A stretch of 64,000 nt of DNA from Pseudoips prasinana (Eukaryota > Arthropoda > Insecta > Lepidoptera > Nolidae): assembly GCA_951640165.1 (NCBI GenBank), contig OX621256.1, positions 4,712,001 to 4,776,000 of the forward strand, written 5' to 3'. The position numbers were made by a program, and so were the translations under genes. The notes beneath the pieces are model-generated. The model worked only from the letters and a program-made list of their open reading frames with translations, had not been told where the DNA came from and made no database searches. Below are positions 44,957 through 57,300 of the stretch, piece by piece. Position 1 is the first letter of the stretch. Each line of letters begins with the position of its first letter.

Positions 44957-47900
44957 GTAAGTAGAAATAATACATACATACATAGATTCACGCCTGTTTC
45001 CCAGAGGGGTAGGCAGAGACAACGGATTTCCATTTGTCACGATCTTTGCATACTTCTTTTGCCTCGATTACTGTCATTATATTCTTCATACATGTTCGCC
45101 GGTTAAGGGTACTTCTGACCTGCCCTTTCTTGAGAAAATCTTTAATTTGGTCAGAGAATGTTCGACGTGGTCTTCCCCTTCCGGTTGTCCCATTCACACA
45201 GGCCAGGTATACTTCTTTTGTCAATCTTCTTTCATTCATCCTTTCTAAATGGCCAAACCATCTCAGCATGCCTTTTTCAATATTTGTGACTGCATCCTCT
45301 TTCATACCACAACGCTCTCTTACATCAGTATTTCGAATTCTGTCTCTCAAAGTCATACCAGTCAGTGGTGGGGAGTACCATAGTGTTGTCAGAGACCATA
45401 CTACCTAATTCTGAACAATGGTGGGGTCCTGAAAATTTGAAGTACAGTCATGATAGAGGAATCAGACCTTATCATGTGCACTTTGATAATGAGGTATGTC
45501 TATGATAAAAAAATGCAGACTAAGACTGTGCCAGTTTGGCACAGCGACTGCGCCACAAATGAAACTGTCCCTGCCATCCCGGAGCTGCTTGCACATGGTG
45601 GCAGGGAAGAACACTTCTCATACTGCCACTGCAGCCCCGAGGAGAATTGGGTTACCGGCTGCCACCGCCGCCCCGACGCCTCCTACGTCTACGAGCGGGA
45701 TCGGCTCGCTCCCGATCCCCCTCAACGTCCTCCCTCTGGAACATAACTGCCTCACAACTAATTTAGCCTTAAATATAATAAAATCTGAAAACGTTATAGA
45801 GCAATAATGGATACTATGACTTTTATAAGAATTATACCTAAATTAGCAGCTATACAAATAAATAAAATTGAAGTGTCTGTTTGTAATAATGAAATAACCG
45901 TTTTTAATACATGTATAAGCATATTTATACGGAACATACAGACAAAGAACATATGTTTCTCAGTAGCTGCCACGTCATGCACTGCACGGTAGGGTAAAAC
46001 AAATTGACGATTCCACACAAATGTAATGTTTTAACGGAATAAATGACTGTTAAATTTCATTTTTTTCATTTTACACCAAAATAACATTTTTAAGTTTTTT
46101 GTTTGTCTGTCTGTCTGTTTGTTCTGGCTAATGGCTGGACCGATTTTGATTGGACTTTTATTGGCAGGTAGCTGATGTAATAAGGAGTAACCTAGGCTAA
46201 GTTTATTTTAGAAAAAGTGTTTCATTTTAGAAAAGACCAAAAAAACCTAAATAAGCTAATTAACACGCGAACGAAGTCGCGGGCACAACTAGTCGACAAT
46301 AAAAATACACAAACTACTACCTACTGTTCACGACTATAACCCTGGTTCTTATAGATATGGCTATATTATTTGGCGCTCGTCTTAGTATTAAATATTTACC
46401 AGGAACTATCCGAGCGAGAAAATTATTTGTCACCTTATGGTTATTATTATTAATCATTTTTTTCAGAATAAATTTCCATATATTGTTAGTAAAAGTCTTA
46501 ACCTAGTGTTAGTAAAAGAGACTCTTACACAAAAGTTGAAACGGCTGACACCCATGTGTGCAGCCGTATCCAGTGAGCCAGCATGGGGCTGTCCCATCTA
46601 TCACACAATACACTCAGGATGCTGTGGGAGCTAGCACGTATTCTACCGAGAATAGAAGCGCACCGTTTCCGTATAATTGCATGAAAACCATCAACATCAA
46701 TTAAATTGCGACTTTATAAAAATAACAGGACCAATATGGCCTTTTTGAGGGTAGGTGTAAAAAAAGTACAGACGTATCTAAGACTTCTCAAGTGTAATAA
46801 TAATTAAATTTAAGTGTTTTACAAAGATATTTACAGCAAATTTTTATGAACCACATTGAACTTAATAGTACTTACGTTTGTAACAGCTTATGTGACCTAA
46901 TTACTTAAGTTTACACCACCTGCCAGCACAACACCTGCACAACTTGTTTTTTTTTACCACATCACTTATACTAATACCACAAGATGTCCAAATATTCTGA
47001 AATCTTGGCTACACAGAACAGAATTGAAGAGACTGTTACAAAGAGGCTTGATGAACTTCAAGTACAAATCCAAAACAAAGGTTCTTCTAATAAGGATACA
47101 GTAGCTAAGGTGGCTGAAGAGCTTCGCACCTTCAAGGAGCTAATTTTTGGCATACTGAGTCTTCTCCGCCAGCAGATTAATGAGTGCTCCTTGCAAATTG
47201 ATGATTTGGAATCCAGGAGTCGTCGAAAAGCACTTGTTTTTTCTGGAGTGACCGAAGCTGAGAATGAAGATTGCACCCAAGTCATACTGGATATAATTCA
47301 CAACAAACTTGGTCTTAGAGACAATATATCTTCAGCATCTTTAGAGGTTTGCCATAGGCTTGGCACAATCAACCCTGGTAAAGATCACCCACGGCCAATA
47401 CTTGTTCGTTTTGTGACCATGGCTACCAAATCAACAGTATGGAGGGCTAAGACCGGCTTTAAGGGTTCTTCAATTTCAGTAAAAGAGTTCCTTACAAAAA
47501 GTAGGCAGGCAGTCTTCCACAAAGCCCGAGTATTCTATGGGATGCGTGCTGTTTGGACGCAAGATTGCGTAATTATTGTCAAAACATCCAATAATAGCCG
47601 CCACAAGATCACCTCGAACCAACAGTTCCTGTCTCTTACGGCCAAGTTCCCGAAAGTTCCAGAGGGGCCTCCTGCAGCATCAGCGGTGAAAATCTGAAGA
47701 ATTAAGGCAACAATTAGTTGATTAATCATGCTCATCTTAAATATATTCCAATTACTCAACTTTAGACTATGTACGTACCGTTATTTTTTGTTCTTGATTT
47801 TCCAATCTAGTTATTTGTGCCTAAGTAATATAAACAATGTACTTTGTTTACCAATGTGAACTTCCTTCACTTTGCTATTTTGTTTTTATAATTTTACATC

Positions 47901-50900
47901 TATCATTTTAGCTTATTTTAAGGTAGGTTTAACAAACTCTCTGGTACCTACTTAATATGTAAACATAAACACGAATCACAATACATTTTAGATTGTACCA
48001 CGAAGTAGGTAATGTCTTCAGCAATGACAGATATGTCAAAAGTTTGACGTATCTGTAGTATGTTTTGAAAGTACTTACAAAAAGTTAAACTTGGGAGTAA
48101 TGTACATTCGGACAAATTAAATAAAATTTGCCCAGTTTTATTTTCTTTTAGTAATATTCTATTTTATTCTTTGATTTAACTTTATGTTTTAAGTTTTTTT
48201 TTCTTTACTTAGTACATATTTAGCATTAAAATCCGTGTCTAGCCGCAGAATTTATCTATTTTTATATCAGTGTTTGTACGCTGGCGGGTGGTGCAGAGTT
48301 AAACTTTTAGTTGTTAACTTTGCACTTAATTTAGTTTACTTATTCTTTGTTATATATATTTTATTTGTTTATGATATTATGTCTGTTTATTCTGATGATG
48401 ATTCTTTTTATTCTGCAAACGAATCTATAATATCCGCGTGTGACAGTTTTCGCTCATTGGATCATACACTCGGAGAATTTATTCGACAACAGTTCATTGG
48501 TCCTCGCGATAATTTACTAAACGTATGTCATATTAACGCGCAAAGCGTTCCTAGTAACTATAGCGACCTGTTAGATGCATTTACTGACTGTAATGTCCAT
48601 GCCATTCTGATTTCCGAGAGTTGGCTCAAACCTCACCTTCTTTCCACAACTTACCCTCTCCCAGGATACATACTTGTTCGAAATGACCGAATAGATAAGG
48701 GAGGGGGTGGAGTAGCTATTTATATCAAAAGTAACCTCCCTTTCAAGATTGTAAGGACCTCCTCATGCAATTACTCAGCATCCGCTGAGTTCGTATTTCT
48801 TGAGGTTACTGTCAAAGGAGCCAAGGTCTTAATTGGCGCTGTTTATTGTCCCCCTTCCGTCGACTACTTCACTGATTTGGAATTGGTTCTTGAATCTCTG
48901 GGTTCGGAGTATGCTCACCACATCATTATGGGCGACTTTAATACCAATCTCCTTTCTCCTAGTTCACCTCGTTCCCGCAAATTCCTACACATTGTCGAGT
49001 CATGCAGTTTGCATATTTTGCCTCTTCAGGCTACTCACCACAATGCGTCTGGTGACGATACTTGGCTCGACATCATCCTTACCTCAAATCCATCCTTGGT
49101 TTCCTCTCACGGACAGCACGATGCTCCTGGATTTTCCCATCATGACCTCATTTACATATCCTATATCCTTAAGCCCCCCAAGCCCAAACCCAGAGTACTG
49201 CGCGTGCGTTCTTTTGCTCGGATGAATGTAGAAAATTTGGTTAGTGATGCGGCTAAAATCAACTGGAAGCAGTTAATGGAGGCCGCTAATTTAAACGATA
49301 AACTTAGTATCTTTAACGAGACTGTGACTAGGTTATACAATATCCATGCACCTATCAAAAACGTTAAATTCAAGCGCCCACCTGCACCTTGGATGTCGCA
49401 AGGGATTCAAATGGCTATGCGACGTAGAGACCGTGCCTTTCGGAAGTACAAAAGGGATCGGTCTGAAGAGCATTGGGGATTGTTTAAGGTTGCTAGGAAC
49501 CGGTGCAATAAGATGATACGTGACGCTAAACGCCGACACATTCATGATAACTTATCTGCTTCTACTCCTGCCGGTATCTGGAAGTTTCTCGGAACACTTG
49601 GTATCGGCAAATCGCGACATTTAGACCTTCCTACATCAATTGGATTAGATGATCTAAATCATCATTTCTCCACCACTTCGTCTTTGGATCATCTTACCAA
49701 AAGTCAAACTATTGCCTTTGTAAATGGTCTAACGCGTCCAAACATTAATCCTTTCCACTTTGTTCCAGTTTGTTCTGAAGATATCAAAAAGACCATCCTT
49801 TCCATGAAATCCAATGCGGTTGGCTGTGATAACATCAGCCGACGTATGTTAATACCAATCCTTAACCACCTCCTTCCTGCGATATCCCATATTATCAACT
49901 ATTCCTTAGACCATGGATCTTTCCCTTCCTTATGGCAGAAGGCTTATGTCCATCCACTTCCTAAAATATCCAATCCTGTACTTCCCACTGACTACCGTCC
50001 TATCTCCATTCTCCCTTTCCTATCTAAAGTACTTGAGTCCACTGTCCATAAACAACTTTCCTATTTTATTCTGTCCAATAACCTCATTAGTCCCTATCAA
50101 TCTGGGTTTCGGCCCGGGCATAGTACCACCACAGCTCTCCTAAAAGTGACTGGCGATATTAGGGCTGGTATGGAGGACACTATGGTCACAATTCTGGTCT
50201 TAGTTGACTTCTCGAATGCCTTTAATACCGTCAGTCACGATGTCCTATTATGTATCCTCTCCCATCTTAAGGTATCTGACGAATCTCTGGTCTGGTTTAC
50301 TTCCTATCTTCGTGGGCGTCAACAGTCTGTTCGCGTCGGTGAGAATTTATCAAACTGGTGCGATTTGGACAATGGCGTCCCACAAGGCGGTATCCTTTCT
50401 CCCCTTTTATTTTCAATATTTATTAATCTCTTATCAAAGAATTTTCTCTGTTCGTATCATCTTTACGCCGATGACCTGCAACTTTATGCACAGACGAGCG
50501 TTGACAAGATACCGGAAGCGTTTGATAAGGTTAATAGGGATCTAGATTACATAAACGAATGGTCCAACCAGTTTGGACTGACCGTTAATCCCTTAAAGTC
50601 GCAAGCCATCTTAGTGGGTAGTTCCCGAACTATGTCTAAAGTCGATGCCGGTACTCTTCCCCCTATAATTTTCAACAACACTGTCATTCCGATCAGCCAG
50701 AATGTCAAGAATCTTGGTTTGTTGATGGATGATACCCTGAGCTGGCAAAACCAAATTGCCTGCGTAAGTAAGAAAATAACCGGAATTCTGCGCTCTCTGT
50801 ACAGACTCAGGAAATTCTTGCCATCTGAGACCAAAGTTACGCTCGTGCAGGTCTTACTCTTTCCTATAATCGACTATGGTGATGTGTGCTACTTCGACCT

Positions 50901-51356
50901 GAATGCAGATCAACTCAATAAACTAGACCGTCTTCTGAATAACTGCATTCGATTTATATTCAATCTCCGTAAGTATGATCATGTGTCTACTTACCGTGAT
51001 CAACTAAATTGGATGCCCATTCGGCATCGAAGAAAGCTAAGGGCTCTCACTACTCTATTTTCATTTCTTAACTCTCCTACTTCTCCTGCTTACTTAGCTT
51101 CCCATTTTCAATACCTTTCTTCTAACCATAATAAAAATCTTCGTTCTTCCTATAACCGCCTTTTACAATGCCCTTCTCACCGGACTAACTTTCTCCATTC
51201 TTCGTTTTTCGTACAATCTGTACTTCTTTGGAATGCGCTACCCCTCGAAATCAGAATGGCTAAGACTCGATACACGTTTAAAAATAAAATCCGTAAGTAC
51301 TTTCTTAGTACTATTAAGGCAGAATCATCTCCACAATAATATTTGTATGTATATGT

Positions 51357-51392
<36 letters not shown>

Positions 51393-54300
51393 TATTTATT
51401 TATATTGCTGTATATATTTATTTTATATATTCATATATAATATTTATATGGATGTACTCTCCGTTATGTGAAGTTTCTTCTTATTCTTTCTTTTTTTATT
51501 AAGTAATATGTTTTGTATGTCTTCTTAACTTGCTTTGTCCTTTATCCAAATATAAAGTGCACCTACTATAGTTTTGTCTGCATCACCCAAAGGTAGACTG
51601 GTAGATAATGCCTACGGCATTAAGTCCGCCTGTGTACTTAATGTGCATGAAGTTTTAAAATAAATAAATAAAATAAATATGGGCACATCCAGCAATGTAA
51701 AAAACAGAACGAAAATCTTTGGACGAGAGACCGCCTCCAAAGTTTTCCATTCTGTTTTGTTGGAAGACAAGCTGCACCAGATAACGACCGTTTGCCAATC
51801 TATACATATAATAAAATCGTAGGAAAGCCAAAACTGTACATTGAATATTTTTTTTAAAGGATACTTGGGGCGTGATCAAACAATCGATCTCGAAACCAAA
51901 AATATAGTTTTTAGAATTTTTATCTGTTTATCTGTTTGTCTGTATGTATGTCCGGGATAAACTCAAAAAGTACTGAATGGATTTACTTCAAATTTTGCAT
52001 GAATATTACTAAGAGGTCGGGTCAACATATAGGCTACATATTATCACGCTATCACCTCGGGCGGAGGAGCTGTGATAATTTATAAAGTTTAACGCGGGTA
52101 AAACCGCGGGGCACAGCTAGTTTATAATATATGAAAACTTATATTTAAAATGTTTTTAAGGCATACTTAATATTGATATTGTTCATAGAGGCTTTATTTG
52201 TTTATTAACTGTCAATTAAAGATCAGTTTCACCTTATGTCTTCTGATAGTCTTTCACTAGTTGTTTTCTTTCAGATGATAGCAGATCTGAAACACCGGTT
52301 GGTACACCATCGACCATGGACTCCACCACTTGAAGGTGTTCAAGGCTTCGAGTATGGCTTTAACTCTGATTGCCTTGATAGTTGGACAAAGTACTGGGCT
52401 GAGGAATACCCTTTCAAAGAACAAGAAGACTATTTAAACAAATATCCCCAGTTCACAACTATAATCCAGGGTTTGAATATCCATTTCATTTGGGAGAAAC
52501 CGAAGGTAACTATATATTTGTTGCCAAAAGTAAGAGTAAGAAAAAATTAAATAAACAAACATTGACATACACAGACAGATACAGTACAGCCAAGACTTAG
52601 TAATAAAACCTCCGCTGTATATTTTAGCGTGATAACCATTTGGCTAAGCTAGATTGAGCGCAGATATGTATGCAGACATGCGCTGCAAGCTCCCCTCAGT
52701 CATGTTATTATTGTTAACTAGCTGTGCCCCGCGGTTTTACCCGCGTTAAACTTTTATTACAGCTCCTCCCCCGTGGGTGATAGCGTGATAATATGTAGCC
52801 TATATGTTGAGCCGACCTCTTAGTAATATTTATGCAAAATTTGAAGTAAATCCATGGAGTACTTCTTGAGTTTAGCCCGGACATACATACAGACAAACAG
52901 ATAAACAGAAAAAAATTCTAAAAACTATATTTTTGCCTTCGATATCGATTGTAGATCACGCCCCAAGTATCCTTTAAAAAAATATGCAATGTACAGTTTT
53001 AACTTTCCTACGATTTTATTATATGTATAGATCAGAGCGATGCCTTAAAAAAGAATTAATTATAGCTAATAGATTAGCGGATTGCCAATTTACAAGGGCA
53101 ACGAAATTCGTTATGTTCTCGCCCTAAACTAGCGCTAGGGTGAATTTTTGTGCTCTGGTGCTGGTTCTCCTTGAAACGCTAGAAACCAATCTGCTACTTT
53201 ACTTTAATTTTATAGTTTAAGCTACATATTGTCTGAATGGTTTTGTCTATATTAAGGTACGAATTTAATATTATTATTATGACGAACCTTGTGTTTATAA
53301 CGACGGTCGCGCTTTAATGATACCACCGGATCCAATGCGCCCTAACTGTGAAGATATTAGTATATCAGCTATCTTGCTTGCTTGCTTGCTTATCGTATGG
53401 GTAGTGGTAGTGGTAACCCTAGTGTCAGAGTTGCTCAAGCCGCCCAGTAGGCCTCTGACATGGCTTAACGACTGTTGTCTAATGACTACAACCGGGACCG
53501 ACATCTTAACGTGCCCTCCGAAGCACGGAGACGCTCAGAAATTAAACCACTTTGGCGGTCACCCATCTATGGACTGACCGCGACCCTAGTTGCTTAACCT
53601 CGTCGATCGCTTACGGACCGGTGAGAGCATCTAGCTATGAGCGCCTCAGGCTATCTAATTTCATAGTATAAGCTCTGCTTCATTTGAGATCAGATAGCCT
53701 TGTGTGAATAATGACCCTGGATATTATTATTTTTTATTATTAACATTTTCCAGGTACCCGAAGACGTGGAAGTAATACCCCTACTTCTGCTACACGGATG
53801 GCCAGGCTCTGTGAGAGAGTTCTATGAAACCATACCTGAACTCACTAAGTATGACCCTCAAAGAAACTTCGCTGTGGAAGTCATAGCTCCCAGTTTACCG
53901 GGATTTGGATTTTCTGAAGTAAATAACACCATACTATTACTTCCCTTTTAAACATAGATAGATAGATAGAGTACACTTTATTGCACCAGAAAACATAATA
54001 TCTTAATAAAGAAAATACAGGTACAACCGGCGGTCTAATCGCTTGGGTGGACAAGAAGAATTAAGATGGAAGAGGCGGTATTTGTAAGTGTACTATCGTG
54101 TGTATTAAACGTTTAACGTTATTATATACATACATTACACATGTACAAGCTTCATAAATATATACTTATATTTGTATAAATACTAATAATACTAATATAC
54201 TATACATACATAATATTATACATCTTCCTTCCGTCTTTGAATCTAATTTGTGGGAATGATTTTGGAAAAGGGACGGAACAGTGTAACAGGAAAACGACGG

Positions 54301-57300
54301 AAAAGTGTTATTTGACTTGACCAATGAGGTGCTCATAGCTAGATGCTCTCACTGGTCCGTAAGTGATTGGTGAGGTCGAGCAACTAGGTTCGCGATCAGT
54401 CCATAGATGGGTGACCGCCAAAGTTTAATTTCTGAGCGTCTCCCTGCTTCGTAGGGTTTGTTTAACGGTCGGTCCCGGTTGTAGTCACTAGACAACGGGC
54501 TTTGGTATTTTCGTGTAAAGCCTATAGAACAGTAAGCACAGAGGCCCTACCTGTACTAGCGGCTGTACTTCCGGTTGATCTTGAGGTTCAAAGACGAGCA
54601 GCGATGTATTATTCTACGCGAGAAAATTCAAATAATGATTTCTTATCATTACGCGACCGTGCTAAAATATCCAGGCTATTTATGCCAATTGCCAACTTAA
54701 ATGACGAACTGCTAAATGAATGGCAATGTAGATGGAATAGCTCAACCAAGGGTCGCCAAGGGCCATCTGCACCAGTTCTTTCCGGATTTACGCGAACGGT
54801 TAAATAAAACTTGGCTACTCATAGACCATTGTGTTGCACAATTTCTAACCGGACACGGCAACTTTAAAAGTAAATTGTTTAGTTTCAAATAAGTATCTTC
54901 ACCAATCTGTCTGTGCTCAACTTCCAGTAACGAATATGAACAAACTGCTCACCACATCCTTTGGGAGTGTGATCTCTGGCAAAATCAGCGTAATATTATG
55001 TTAAACGGCTTGCAACCAATATCTGGAGTAGTTTATTATACGGATCTTGTAGCAACAAGGAACAACTTCCGTGCGTTTAACCTTCGGCAGGATAGGCAGG
55101 ACTGGCATACACGTAAGGATAGGGGGGTGACCCATCACCCCACAACTTATGAGCGCAAATAAAACATATGTTTACAAAAATAAGTACTTTTTTTTAATTA
55201 ATCAAGTAATATAGTTCTAAATCAGAGTATAAAACACTATATTAACTAGTTTATGCGTATATATCTAACTAAATTTACGATGTTATGCAGTTCAGAAAAA
55301 TATAATGACGGTGATCGGAACACACGGGCAAATGACATTTAACACAAATAATTTTAACTTTTTATCTTTTTTCCTTGGACACATTGAGCACCGAGCTTGT
55401 TTCTGTAGTTTTAACGGAGGTTCACTTCCAGAAAGTTCCTGGTTCATGTTTAGAACATCATGTATATTTTGAGTTATTTCTCGCGGTAAATTCGTGTTCA
55501 AACGTCGCCACGTATGTGGTTCGGATAATTTCATTGGCAATTCCTTCAACTATCTACTTCGAAACTTATTAACAGGAGTCCTGCTTCGATATTGGGCTAA
55601 CAGGACGTCATCATCGTCACTGGTGTCAGCATGGTCAATAACGTCACCCTGCTCTGAATGCACAGACACATTACCTTCAATATCCGACAATTTACTCTCA
55701 TCTGAAGAATAATCCCCATCAGAACTTGTATTTCCTAGGTTTTACAAATATTTATTAATAGCATCGTCGGTAAGTCTTGCCATTTTTGCCGCAAAATGGT
55801 GCTATTATAATCAGCCCTTCACAAACAAACACGAACGTGAAAGGATAGTGGGGTGATCGGTCACCCCAACATGGTTAATATAGCAAAATCCATGACTGTC
55901 TGCAAATTAGTGGCATATGCTACTAATTACGTATACTTAGATAGGAGAATACAGAAAATCACAACTCCTCTCGGTTATCGTATAAAAAGTTATCGCATCT
56001 TTTTTGAATGAGTGGGGTGATGAGTTACCCCCCTATCCTTCCGAAGGTTAAGCGCTTTTGCCATACCTACTATTGGAATCAAATATAACAGCTCACTTAG
56101 GACCCTTAAATTGATCCTCGGTGCTATTGCAGCTGGCTTCTCTAGTTGCAATTCTCTCGTTTTATAAGCCTCTTCACATCATTCTGTCTCCCGCTTTGCT
56201 CTGGAGGGAAGTGGAACAATTCATTTTCTAACTCCTCCTTTTATTTCTTTCTGATTAAATTCGTTGCGGGATCCAAGACAGTTAAAGCGATTCCCCGGGA
56301 CTAATTGAGCCTCACCGCTCAGTGTCATTTCATTGTCATTTCATTTCACTGTTGATCCTGGCTTACAGGAGTTGCAGTGGTGGATAAGAGGGAGGGACTA
56401 GTCCCAAATAGACAACGGTCGTTAAGCCATGTCACAGGCCTACTGGGCGGCTTGAGCAACTCAGACACTAGGGTTACCACTACCGATACGATAAGCAAAC
56501 AAGCAAACTTCCCTTTTACAACACACATACCATCCTTCCGTCCTTGGATATTATATGTACGAGTGATTTTGGAAAAGGGGCGGAAATGTATAACAGGAAA
56601 CCGACGGAAATGTGTTATTTGACTTGACCAATGAGCGCGCGTGGTGGCGGAGAGATGGTGGGGAAGTATGTCAGATGGTATCAACCCATTTTGCGTAAAG
56701 TTGGCACCACGACGTATTGTCGGCCAACATAATGAATGCATTGATATATTCGACCAATCGCATTATGAATAAATTTACATTTATTATACGAAATCATAAA
56801 ATGTCAGCTGTCATGTTCTATATACATTTTATTCCAAAAGTTTGTCTAAAAAAATTATAACAGTTTTATTTTGTGGACTCCATATATATATATATATATA
56901 TATATATAACTATTAAGATAGAAACACAAATTGTAATGTAATTGTTAAATTGTAAAAATAATTGTAATTATGTATTTTTGCTCTTATATAGGTAGTAATA
57001 ATAATAATGTCCTCCCGCCCGAATTTCGGCCATGGCGGCTAGTCGCAATAAGACTAGCCAATTGCGCAGGACATATTATAGTGCCCAAGCGTGTGCGCAA
57101 ACACAGGGGCACTTTCTATTCCATCATTCTCATGATCCGATGGGACGACTAGCGACACCACCGGAAAGAGGTCAGGTATAGGACCGACGGTTTTACGTGC
57201 TCTCAGGCACGGGGGTGTAATACCGCCAACTCCCAGATCGGGCTGACACTGGGAAATTTATTTTTACAGAAAAGTCCCAAAATCACATTTTGGGCCGACC

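Larger units (their letters stand above)
46738..51674 (+). mobile_element. Full-length LINE with two intact ORFs
   Basis: About 4.9 kb in JHEH intron 1. ORF1 is at 46984-47697, ORF2 at 48379-51339, with a 3' UTR ending taagtccgcctgtgtactta and an (aaat)n-type tail at about 51656-51674. No stop or frameshift was found. The heptamer aatatgg flanks both ends (46731 and about 51674), a tentative target duplication that sets the 5' edge. Sense orientation relative to JHEH. Clade looks like CR1/Jockey superfamily; Kiri-like is possible. Confidence 0.82.
54505..56250 (+). pseudogene. R1-like LINE C-terminal fragment
   Basis: 54502-54807 reads [33 protein letters not shown]. After a frameshift comes [31 protein letters not shown], a stop, and [19 protein letters not shown], the His/Cys-rich terminus of R1-group LINEs. 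A piggyBac element splits the frame at TTAA (55077-55080); NNFRAF before and KRFCHTYYW after are contiguous when it is removed. Heavily decayed. Confidence 0.68.

Noticed and set aside
48235..48378. 48-residue hydrophobic N-terminal extension of LINE ORF2
   Set aside because: It relies on a GTG start; the ATG at 48379 precedes the conserved region and is more plausible.
54502..54807. Host gene with [16 protein letters not shown]
   Set aside because: This pattern and the downstream His/Cys-rich end belong to R1-group LINE proteins.
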